From positions 85,864 through 149,863 of the forward strand of contig MWDI01000066.1 in NCBI GenBank assembly GCA_002070475.1: DNA of 64,000 nucleotides. Direction: 5' to 3'. Shown here piece after piece: positions 35,583 through 43,764 of the stretch. Positions within the stretch are counted from its first letter, which is position 1. Each line of letters begins with the position of its first letter. The notes beneath the pieces are model-generated. The model was not told the DNA's origin. It saw only the letters and a list, made by a program, of their open reading frames with translations, and did no database searches. A program made the translations under genes and the position numbers. The DNA comes from Firmicutes bacterium ADurb.Bin146. GTDB lineage: Bacteria > Bacillota > Clostridia > DUPQ01.

Positions 35583-37324
35583 TGCACACCTTCCTTTTGA
35601 ATAAGTGGTATTCTTATCGTAATCATGGTACCTTGATTTACCTTAGATTCAACCTTTATATCACCATTATGAGCTTTAACAATCTCGCTTGCGATAGCAA
35701 GCCCAAGACCAGTACCGCCCATAGTTCGTGTCCTTGCCTTATCTACTCTGTAGAATCTTTCAAAAATCCTTTCCTGATCTTTTTTCGAAATACCTATTCC
35801 GTTATCTTTGACAGCAATACATAGCTTGTCTGCTTCCTCATAAGACTTTATTTCTATCTTACCGGATTGATCTGTATATTTAATAGCATTTACCAGTAGG
35901 TTTATAACACACTGCAACATCCTGTCATAATCAAAATATGCTATTCCTTTATAGGTAATTTCTGACACAATAGTATGCTTTTTCTGACTAGCTTCCGCTT
36001 CCACTGCTAAAAGAGCATCCGAAATAAGCGTGCTTACATTGTTGTGTGATATCTTTAAAACCATCCTTCCCATATCCATAGAAGACAATTGCAGAAGATC
36101 CTTCACTAAAATATTCATCCTGTCAGACTCAGAATTTATAACTTCCAAGAAATGATTAGCAGTGGCTGGATCTTCAACTCCTCCCATTAAGGCTTCTGTA
36201 AAACTCTTTATGGAAGTAAGAGGTGTTTTAAGTTCATGAGACACATTAGCTACGAACTCCTTCCTCATCTGGTCAAGCCTGTATTGCTTGGTTATATTCC
36301 TAAACAACAGAATGACCCCTTCAGCTTTACCTAAGCTATCCTTAAATGAAGCAATACTGAGTGCTAGCATCTCGTCATCTATAGAAAGTATAGTTTCTTT
36401 GTATAAATCAGCAGGTATATTTGATGCATCTATATCAATATCATATTCTTTTACAAAACTTTCTAATGTAAAGTCCATATCTGATCTGTTTAATAACATA
36501 TATGCTGCAGGATTATTATGTATCATTTCACCATTTAGATTGAAAGCTATTACTCCGCCTTCAATATTGTCGAGTATTATCTCCATCTTGTTTTTTTCTG
36601 AAGATATCTCATCAAGCATATTTTTAAGGCTGTAACTCATATTATTTATACTTGAAGAAAGCTGGCCTATCTCATCGTCCGCCTTTATATCTAAAGTTCT
36701 TCCAAATTCCCCTTCGGAAATATCCTTGGTTCGTACAGTCATATCCTTTATTGGTTTTGTTATAGCTTTTGATAGCAGATACCCTACAATAAATGCGACT
36801 ATTATTGAAAACAGTAATGCAGAGAGAAGTGTTTCATTAAATTGGGTTACCATATCCTGCCAGTCAACTTTGTAATAACGGAAATATATTACCAGATTTT
36901 CTAAAGTCATGGAATAGTCATAAAAAGTCCTTCCTTTTATGTTTTGCAGTATCTCACTGTTTAGAGGAGCACCTGCCATAGAAGACAGAAAATTGTATGA
37001 AAGGAAAAGTTCGTTTATAAATGAGGTCCCATCTCCTGAAAGAAATACCGAGTCATTGCTGTATATCTCATTAGTATTCCTATCCACTATAGTAAAGCTT
37101 CTGTTATTCCCATATATACCAAAAGAGGAAGCATAAAGATCCCTCATATCAGTGTACACAGTATATATATTCAAAGGTTCACCTTGTACATAACTGAGCA
37201 TTTTTTTACCGTTTTCTATATTCCTTATAAATTGCGTGTAGTGATACTGTTCAACGTTATTATTCATAAGCACGCCGATAGGTATTATCATGCAAACTGC
37301 TATGATACAGATATAGAAGACCAT
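35579..37324 (-). CDS. walK: cell-wall sensor histidine kinase WalK
   Basis: Membrane sensor kinase that phosphorylates WalR and couples wall turnover to growth. Domains in order: transmembrane helix, extracytoplasmic loop, second helix (about 167-187), HAMP, PAS (about 245-330), HisKA with the phospho-histidine in ANVSHELKTPLTSIKSF, and HATPase_c with NLLVNAIKYT and GTGLGLAIASEIV. The ATG given has no ribosome site and would start inside the first helix. The frame stays open upstream as LKKTDRHISLQTK, like other WalK N-termini, back to two ATT codons at 37366-37369, 7 bases after AGAGGA; the real start may be there (see findings). Confidence 0.93.
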   Translation of the reverse strand: MVFYICIIAVCMIIPIGVLMNNNVEQYHYTQFIRNIENGKKMLSYVQGEPLNIYTVYTDMRDLYASSFGIYGNNRSFTIVDRNTNEIYSNDSVFLSGDGTSFINELFLSYNFLSSMAGAPLNSEILQNIKGRTFYDYSMTLENLVIYFRYYKVDWQDMVTQFNETLLSALLFSIIVAFIVGYLLSKAITKPIKDMTVRTKDISEGEFGRTLDIKADDEIGQLSSSINNMSYSLKNMLDEISSEKNKMEIILDNIEGGVIAFNLNGEMIHNNPAAYMLLNRSDMDFTLESFVKEYDIDIDASNIPADLYKETILSIDDEMLALSIASFKDSLGKAEGVILLFRNITKQYRLDQMRKEFVANVSHELKTPLTSIKSFTEALMGGVEDPATANHFLEVINSESDRMNILVKDLLQLSSMDMGRMVLKISHNNVSTLISDALLAVEAEASQKKHTIVSEITYKGIAYFDYDRMLQCVINLLVNAIKYTDQSGKIEIKSYEEADKLCIAVKDNGIGISKKDQERIFERFYRVDKARTRTMGGTGLGLAIASEIVKAHNGDIKVESKVNQGTMITIRIPLIQKEGVQ

Positions 37325-37349
37325 TTTAGTCTGTAAAGATATATGCCTA

Positions 37350-38036
37350 TCAGTCTTTTTTAAAATAATAGCCCATTCCTCTTTTCGTTACAATATACTC
37401 ATTAGGATCATTTGAAAGCTTTTCCCTCAATCTGCTTACAGTGACATCTACAGTCCTCATTTCACCGTAATACTCATAATCCCATATCTTATCTAGCAGG
37501 AACTCCCTGCTGAACACCTTCTCGGGATTTCTCATAAAAAAGACTAATAATTCAAATTCTCTTGCAGTAAGCTCCAGAACCTGACCATCTTTTAAGACTT
37601 CGCATTTTGCTTCGTCAACTTCCAAATCCCTGACCTTAAGAAATGATAATTCAGTATTATCAGTATTGGAATAAGTTACTCTCCTTAAATTACTTTTCAC
37701 TCTTGCAATGAGCTCTCTTGCGGAAAAAGGCTTTGTTATGTAATCATCAGCTCCCATCTCCAGGCCGATTACTTTATCTAATTCCTCGCCTTTAGCTGAA
37801 AGCATAATAATCGGCACAGTCATGCTCTCACGAAGCTTCCTGCATACAATAAAGCCATCATATTCGGGCAACATTATATCAAGCAGAATCAAATCAGGCT
37901 TATGTTTCATAGCTTGAAATATTGCCTCTTTTCCGTCATAAGCATATATGACATCATAACCTTCTTTTTCCAGGTTATATTTCAAAATATCAACAATGTT
38001 CTTTTCATCGTCTACAACTAGTATCTTGTGTCCCAT
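37350..38036 (-). CDS. walR: response regulator WalR
   Basis: OmpR-family response regulator of about 228 residues and partner of WalK. Receiver: KILVVDDEKN, phospho-acceptor Asp in LILLDIMLPEYDG, GADDYITKPFSARELIARVK. The C-terminal winged helix includes LTAREFELLVFFMRNP and MRTVDVTVSRLREKL. The ATG at 38036 follows AGAGG; a TTG at 38042 is less likely. It heads walR-walK-yycH-yycI. In B. subtilis the regulon covers autolysins. Confidence 0.95.
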   Translation of the reverse strand: MGHKILVVDDEKNIVDILKYNLEKEGYDVIYAYDGKEAIFQAMKHKPDLILLDIMLPEYDGFIVCRKLRESMTVPIIMLSAKGEELDKVIGLEMGADDYITKPFSARELIARVKSNLRRVTYSNTDNTELSFLKVRDLEVDEAKCEVLKDGQVLELTAREFELLVFFMRNPEKVFSREFLLDKIWDYEYYGEMRTVDVTVSRLREKLSNDPNEYIVTKRGMGYYFKKD

Positions 38037-38054
38037 AATCAATAACCTCTATTA

Positions 38055-38083
38055 ATAATATATAAAAAATACATAATTTTCAA
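38055..38083 (-). promoter_or_regulatory. possible promoter of walRK
   Basis: TTGAAA (38078-38083) and TATTAT (38055-38060) are exactly 17 bases apart on the minus strand between the S-layer-like gene and walR. A start about 7 bases downstream would fall near the AGAGG site and leave a very short leader, which tempers confidence. Confidence 0.45.
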
Positions 38084-40807
38084 TCAGTATGTTCCAGGCA
38101 TTATAGTATAGAATCCTCTGAATGAGAAAGAGCCATCTGGAGGTATATATGATATCCAAACTTCAGTTTCCACTAGAACTGTTCCAGCAACTGTTATCTT
38201 CATTTTTTTCGTAACAGGATCAAAAGTTACAGAATCAATATAATTGCTGCTGCTAAGCCACTGGATATTTGCCGGCAGATTTGCTTCTATATCATACTGG
38301 TCATATATATGTAAAGGCTCGGTATAAAATACTGAAGAGGAAATAACAAATGACTGATTAGGGCTATACTCAATTCTGCTTACTTTGGATTCAGTAGCCA
38401 GCACCACTATATCAGCTGATTCAACTTCTCTTCCTTCCTTCCAAAATTTAATGGTTACGATGTCGTTAGCTGTAAAATATGAATGAAATTTAATAGCCCA
38501 TGTTGTTGTATCAACATATATCTTATCACTTGATACAGTCACTGATGATATGACTGTAGGCAACCCTGATACATCTGTTTTCAACATAACTGGTTCGTTA
38601 GCTAAAGTATATCCCTTAATGGATATATATTTGGTATGCTCAGCAATCCTGTTGTTTGCTCCTCCATAAATAGTTTTTGGAGTATCAATTTCAAATATTT
38701 TAATATCATTAATACTGACATTTGAAAGACTGAAACTGTAACCTGACCTGTCCATTATCCTACCATCTCTTGTTATATATATATTGAATACATCAGTACC
38801 TGGCGTATCCGTTGTTGAAAATACATTATTTTCATATGTAAAGCTATTTCCGGATACCCTGTCAATATATACCCCCCATACAACTGTATCCCATATCGGT
38901 CTATAACTTAGTGAGTTGGGATTCCCGTATTGGTCGACAACTTTCAAATAACCAAGATCCAACACTATATTCTTGACACCCTGTTCGAAATGAAGAAATG
39001 GCATATCCAGCCCCGTTATAATATATGGCACATTACCATCATTAACCTTTACAGTAAACAATGGTGTTACCGTGTTATTTATCCTATAGTTTACAGATGC
39101 GGTTCCACTGTTTGATGTGTAAAAGGATAATACACCGTTACTTATCTGAATATTCGAAGTAGGTATAATTGTCTGATTAGATGATGTATACGATACCATA
39201 TCTGTCGACTTAATCTCATAAATATTACCATACTGGTCGTATCCTATAACATTGACTTCTATTCTTTCATTCTTGAAGATTGTAGACGGCAGCTGTTCGA
39301 CTTTTATGCTTGATAAGAAAGGTGCTTGGAATACCTCTATTTTAGCAGGTGTGGATATTCCCTCATCCCTAACAATTATATTCAATATCGCATAACCTGC
39401 TTTACTGACATTGAATATAAGGTTACCTTCACTGTTTACTCTTATACTGGACACGCTTACGCTTAAAGGATTTGACGATACTAATAACAAAGCTCCAGAA
39501 TCAATATCCCACTGACGAATTATATACTTCTGCCCATACTGGTCATATGCCTGCACTTTTATAATATGCATAGAGGTATTCTCATAAATCCTGTCTTTGC
39601 CGGACGCTTCCAGCACTTCCTCCACAGTAATACGTTTTATTGAAGGTACAGATTGAACTGTTAAAATTGATGAGTTATTTAAAAGAGTCTTGTTGTCCAG
39701 CGCATATATATATATCTGATCACCAAGATTTGTTAATGATGCATCTATAAGAACTGTAGATTCTGTCTTGGTAATATTAACTTTCCTTATACCGGATGTC
39801 CTGTTTGTCGCAGACACCTTGACATCTGTTAATGGCATAGACTCTCCATACTGATTCAAAAGTTTAAGCCCTATATCCTGTCCTGACGCTTTATACAGTC
39901 GTGTTCCATCTATCACTAAAGATTGTGCTTTTTCTGCTTCTACAGCAAAAGTCTGAACCTTTCCTCCTATCACGACAGTATATGACCCTGGGGAAAGAGT
40001 TGCAGCAGTGGTTATGACAAGTTTCTTTCTGTTTGAGGATAACTCATAAGTATTTGCTATACCTGCAAAATCTTTTCTCAAAACTACAGATGTACTAGCA
40101 GGTATAGGCATAAAGAACTCGACTGTGATTGCTTTAACTCCTGTGGCTTTTGCGCTCATTATGACCACTTCTGTATTTTCAATAATAAAACCATACTTTT
40201 CAGCTTGGTCAATGTTTATGACCTCAGCAACAACAAGCTCCGTAACAAGCGTATAACCTTCACGTGTTCGTATATTTAAAGCTTCAACTAAAGCTACAGC
40301 CACATCCGCATTAGTAATCCTATCTTTATTACGTAATGATTTTAATCCTACAGTTTCAGCAAAAGAAAGCGTATTGTGCCATAAAAAGTCTATATCTTGT
40401 CTGTAACCCAGCACAGTCAATAATACCTTAGCAAGCATCTGGGCATTTATATTATCATTAGGTTTGAATGTACCGTCTGTATAACCAGAAAAGCCTACAG
40501 CTGGATTAGCATAAAGATATGCCAATATCGGCTGCCAGTAAGGTGTCGCAGTACCTGCATCCGAAAAAGTAGTACTCTCCTTAAATCCTAAAGCTTCCTC
40601 TTCAAGTCCTAACAACCTCAATATTATCATGGCAGCATTGCTTCTTGTAGGAGATAAAGCAAGATAAGCTTCATCAAGACCGCTTCCGGTACCTCTAAGC
40701 AGATTTAATCCATATGCTATTTCTACGGAAGTATAAGCTTTGGGCTGTACAGCGCAATAGCTTAACAAGATGACTGCTATTAAGATAATACTAAGCGTCC
40801 TTTTCAT
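38084..40807 (-). CDS. SLH-domain S-layer-type protein, paralogue 1 (DQYG repeats)
   Basis: Exported surface protein of about 907 residues. The frame opens at 40855, but MKRTLSIILIAVILLSYCAV at 40807 gives the signal peptide. SLH repeats fill about 20-200 (FSDAGTATPYWQPILAYLYA, GYTDGTFKPNDNINAQMLA). Then follow Ig/Big-like modules of about 100 residues, with five (D/N)QYG-type motifs near 317, 421, 522, 625 and 835; the last is degenerate (YDQYD). It is the most diverged of three tandem paralogues. No Shine-Dalgarno site is visible before the start. It probably coats the wall; codon use is ordinary, so it may be less abundant than its neighbour. Confidence 0.85.
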   Translation of the reverse strand: MKRTLSIILIAVILLSYCAVQPKAYTSVEIAYGLNLLRGTGSGLDEAYLALSPTRSNAAMIILRLLGLEEEALGFKESTTFSDAGTATPYWQPILAYLYANPAVGFSGYTDGTFKPNDNINAQMLAKVLLTVLGYRQDIDFLWHNTLSFAETVGLKSLRNKDRITNADVAVALVEALNIRTREGYTLVTELVVAEVINIDQAEKYGFIIENTEVVIMSAKATGVKAITVEFFMPIPASTSVVLRKDFAGIANTYELSSNRKKLVITTAATLSPGSYTVVIGGKVQTFAVEAEKAQSLVIDGTRLYKASGQDIGLKLLNQYGESMPLTDVKVSATNRTSGIRKVNITKTESTVLIDASLTNLGDQIYIYALDNKTLLNNSSILTVQSVPSIKRITVEEVLEASGKDRIYENTSMHIIKVQAYDQYGQKYIIRQWDIDSGALLLVSSNPLSVSVSSIRVNSEGNLIFNVSKAGYAILNIIVRDEGISTPAKIEVFQAPFLSSIKVEQLPSTIFKNERIEVNVIGYDQYGNIYEIKSTDMVSYTSSNQTIIPTSNIQISNGVLSFYTSNSGTASVNYRINNTVTPLFTVKVNDGNVPYIITGLDMPFLHFEQGVKNIVLDLGYLKVVDQYGNPNSLSYRPIWDTVVWGVYIDRVSGNSFTYENNVFSTTDTPGTDVFNIYITRDGRIMDRSGYSFSLSNVSINDIKIFEIDTPKTIYGGANNRIAEHTKYISIKGYTLANEPVMLKTDVSGLPTVISSVTVSSDKIYVDTTTWAIKFHSYFTANDIVTIKFWKEGREVESADIVVLATESKVSRIEYSPNQSFVISSSVFYTEPLHIYDQYDIEANLPANIQWLSSSNYIDSVTFDPVTKKMKITVAGTVLVETEVWISYIPPDGSFSFRGFYTIMPGTY

Positions 40808-40826
40808 TATGAAATCATTATAACAG

Positions 40827-40855
40827 ATAATATAAGCATTTCTCATATGTAACAA
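40827..40855 (-). promoter_or_regulatory. promoter of S-layer paralogue 1
   Basis: TTGTTA (40850-40855) and TATTAT (40827-40832) are 17 bases apart on the minus strand, just after the terminator of the preceding gene, leaving a leader of about 15 bases. Confidence 0.5.
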
Positions 40856-40864
40856 AAATGATAC

Positions 40865-40892
40865 AAAAAAGAGAGCAGATTGCTCTGCTCCC
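40865..40892 (-). terminator. terminator of the main S-layer gene
   Basis: On the minus strand a 7-bp stem GAGCAGA/TCTGCTC with a GCAA tetraloop is followed by TCTTTTTT. It starts about 24 bases after the stop codon. Confidence 0.9.
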
Positions 40893-40914
40893 TTAATTTT
40901 GTTTAGTGAATCAA

Positions 40915-43581
40915 TTACTTAGTAACTGATACTTCACGAGCCCACAATCCATCGTTAGAAACGAAACGGATTATAGCTGTTGTTGCTGTAGCAGGAACTC
41001 TTGTTACAAGTCCAGCTGCATCAACTGTAAGCTTAGTTGTGTCAGAGCTGTAGAAGTTTCCAGCAGGAGCTGTTATAGCTACACCGTACTGATCTTTAGC
41101 TGTTACTGCAACTGTGCTTGAGCTTGCTGTGTAAGCCATTGTAACTGTTGTTACAACTGGAGCAGCTTTCTTAAGAGCTACTGTCTTCTCAGCTACTACA
41201 ACACCTGCATTGTTCCAAGCTTTTACAACTGCTGTTGTATCTGCTGTAACGCCTGCTACTGTTGTAAGTTTGCTTGTTGCTGTAGCTATTGCTACATTAG
41301 CGCCAGTTACTGTGTACTGTGCAACTATTGTAGGTAATGCTGAGTCAGCTGTTGAGGACAATGTAACGGTTGTTCCGTTAGCTGTCTTACCAACTAAAGT
41401 GATTGCTAAATCATGAGCTGCGGATACTGCGCCAGCATACATTGTATCAGCTACGTTAAGCTCATAGGTCACTACTGCAGAAGCAGCAACTGCGCTAAGA
41501 GCGAAATCATATGTGAATTCTTTGTATGATGTAGCTGTTGAACCATATGCTCCACCTGTGTACAGAGTAAGTCTTAACTGTTCAGCACCAGCTTTTTGAG
41601 CTGTAATTGCCATGCCAGAAAGTGTAAGAGCTGTTGCATCTGTGCCTGTTGATACAACGCCATAAACGTTAGTTTCAGCAAGTCTTCTGAGTTCCCAACT
41701 CCAACCTGGATCAGCTATCTTGTTACCATACTGATCATTAAGAACAACTTTAGAAGTGTCTAATGTGATAGATTTGCCAACAAGTAATGCCTGTGTTGTT
41801 ACAGGGATAGAAACTATGGAAGCGACTGTCTTCTCAGCTTGTACATTGATAGCTTTTGTAACTGTCAAAGCACCGGTTGTGAAGTAGAGGTCAGCTGTTC
41901 CTTTTGCTGCAAATGTAAGAGTAACTTTATTTGATGCATTTACTTTAGCTCCAATTGTAACTGTTGTTGACAGAGGAGTGATTGTTAATATTGAGGAATC
42001 AACTGCGAATGCTTTGCCATACTGGTCTACACCAGCGATTGCAAAATCAGCAGCAGCATTAGCATAAAGAGCATCTGGAACTGTTACATCAAAGGATGCA
42101 AGAGCAGGAACTGCATATACAGTTTCTGTGTACATCTCTGATACGCTTCCAGTAGCCATTACGATTGCTCTAACACTGAATGTTCCAGCTGTAAGTCCAG
42201 CTAATGTAAGTTTTCCATCTGTTACGCCAACTGTTGCACCGGATACTACTAATGAATAGTCAGTATTCTGTACATAGTTAGTAAGATTTAGAGTATTTCC
42301 ATACTGGTCAAGAGCTTTGAATGCAAGAGTATTTCCAGCTGTTCCAGCTGTAAGTCTTGTTAAAGCTTTGCTAGCATCTCCCTGTGCGATTGGGCCAACG
42401 AATACTATGGATGCTAACTTCTGATCTTCTACTACAGTGATTGTAGCGTTAACTGTGAAGTTCTTTGGTGAATAGTATGCAAATATTGTTGCTGTCTTGC
42501 CTTTGTCGCCAGCTGCTACTGTTAATGTAGCGGAATCGGTTGTGAATGCAAGTGTTCCCAATGAGGATCCGCCAACGATCTGTGCAGAGGTAAAGGTCAT
42601 CTTTTCGCCGTACTGGTTAAGAAGATGTATCTTAATATCCTGAGCGCCAGCTTTTGCATAAACTGTGGAAGCGCCAACTACAAGCTCTGTAGCTGTTTCA
42701 TCAGCTTCTACTGTGAAATCAACAGCTTCGCCGTTAATTGTTACAGTATAATCACCCTTTGTAAGGTTGGTTGTTTTTGCTAATGTAGCAACTTTCTTTG
42801 CTGTATCCCATGTTACTGTAACTGCTTGTCCTACAACACCCTTTTTGAGTGATACGACTGCAGTAGCTGTATCCTGAGCTTCAGCAAATGTAGCTTTGAT
42901 TGTCTTTACGCCAGCAACTTCTACTGCGAAAGCAGCTTCGTCAACTGGTTCAGCTTTTACTTCAGCAGCAAGAGCATCTTCTTCGGTGACAACACCGTCA
43001 GCTATCATTACGTCTACGAGTTTTGTTCCTTCTGTTGTTTCAAGTGCTAGTGCTTCAACTAATGAAGCAGCGAGATCATCGTTTGTAGCATTGCCTTCAA
43101 CAACGGTTACTCCCTTAGAAGCTGCGAATGTAGCTATGTCAGCCCATTCGAAGTCTACGCCCTGTGTATATCCGAGTAATGCGAGCATAACTTTTGCAAG
43201 TTCAGCTCCAGACATTACGTCAGCAGGTCTGAAAGTTCCGTCTCCGTCACCAACCCAGCCTAATTCAGGGTTAGCGTACGCATAAGCAAGGATAGGTCCC
43301 CAGAACTCAGCATTAACTTCTGCTGCGTCTGTGAATGTATCTGTGCCTGTGAAAGCTTTTGCTTCAGCCTCTAATCCTCTAGCTCTTAGAGTGATTAGTA
43401 ATCCTTGAGCTCTTGTTGTGCCTTTAGCGAGATATTCAGCTGTAACGCCTTCGCCATCACCTTCTAAGAGACCAAGAATTTCGCAAGCAGCACCAGGAGC
43501 GACTGCAGCTGATGGAACAACAAATATTGTTGCTATCATCGCTATAGCCAGAACCAGTGCTAATAACTTTCTTGTTTTCAT
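40915..43581 (-). CDS. major S-layer-type protein, paralogue 2 (SLH + DQYG repeats)
   Basis: Exported 888-residue protein: signal peptide 1-27 (KLLALVLAIAMIATIFVVPS), SLH repeats at about 30-200 (FTDAAEVNAEFWGPILAYAY, GDGTFRPADVMSGAELAKVM), then Ig/Big-like modules with five QYG motifs (LNQYGEK, LDQYGNT, VDQYGKA, NDQYGNK, KDQYGVA, near residues 320, 424, 519, 614 and 826). It is rich in A, T and V, and codon use is strongly restricted (GCT, GTT, ACT dominate), unlike its neighbours, a sign of very high expression. With an AAGGAGG site, its own promoter and a strong terminator, it is the best candidate for the main S-layer subunit. Confidence 0.9.
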   Translation of the reverse strand: MKTRKLLALVLAIAMIATIFVVPSAAVAPGAACEILGLLEGDGEGVTAEYLAKGTTRAQGLLITLRARGLEAEAKAFTGTDTFTDAAEVNAEFWGPILAYAYANPELGWVGDGDGTFRPADVMSGAELAKVMLALLGYTQGVDFEWADIATFAASKGVTVVEGNATNDDLAASLVEALALETTEGTKLVDVMIADGVVTEEDALAAEVKAEPVDEAAFAVEVAGVKTIKATFAEAQDTATAVVSLKKGVVGQAVTVTWDTAKKVATLAKTTNLTKGDYTVTINGEAVDFTVEADETATELVVGASTVYAKAGAQDIKIHLLNQYGEKMTFTSAQIVGGSSLGTLAFTTDSATLTVAAGDKGKTATIFAYYSPKNFTVNATITVVEDQKLASIVFVGPIAQGDASKALTRLTAGTAGNTLAFKALDQYGNTLNLTNYVQNTDYSLVVSGATVGVTDGKLTLAGLTAGTFSVRAIVMATGSVSEMYTETVYAVPALASFDVTVPDALYANAAADFAIAGVDQYGKAFAVDSSILTITPLSTTVTIGAKVNASNKVTLTFAAKGTADLYFTTGALTVTKAINVQAEKTVASIVSIPVTTQALLVGKSITLDTSKVVLNDQYGNKIADPGWSWELRRLAETNVYGVVSTGTDATALTLSGMAITAQKAGAEQLRLTLYTGGAYGSTATSYKEFTYDFALSAVAASAVVTYELNVADTMYAGAVSAAHDLAITLVGKTANGTTVTLSSTADSALPTIVAQYTVTGANVAIATATSKLTTVAGVTADTTAVVKAWNNAGVVVAEKTVALKKAAPVVTTVTMAYTASSSTVAVTAKDQYGVAITAPAGNFYSSDTTKLTVDAAGLVTRVPATATTAIIRFVSNDGLWAREVSVTK

Positions 43582-43604
43582 GTTTTTCCTCCTTGTAAAT
43601 TAGT

Positions 43605-43640
43605 GGCATAATATGCCTACTTTATGGATGCAGTATATCA
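43605..43640 (-). promoter_or_regulatory. promoter and leader palindrome of the main S-layer gene
   Basis: An extended -10, TGaTATACT, lies at 43632-43640 (minus) with an A-rich stretch upstream and no clear -35. The leader of about 45 bases contains GGCATA-A-TATGCC (43605-43617), a 13-base palindrome just ahead of the ribosome site. It could be an operator or a 5' mRNA-stabilising hairpin. Confidence 0.5.
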
Positions 43641-43709
43641 TGTCTTTTTTTGCTTTCTTTTAATATTACAAAACTGTTATTTACTTGTTACACAATTGTA
43701 ATATTGCAC

Positions 43710-43735
43710 AAAAAGAAAAGCCCCGAAGGGCTTCT
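43710..43735 (-). terminator. terminator of S-layer paralogue 3
   Basis: On the minus strand the stem AAGCCC/GGGCTT with a TTCG tetraloop is followed by TTCTTTTT, about 30 bases after the stop codon. Strong, directly seen. Confidence 0.9.
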
Positions 43736-43764
43736 CTTAATATCTTATTCTTAATATGACAAGA

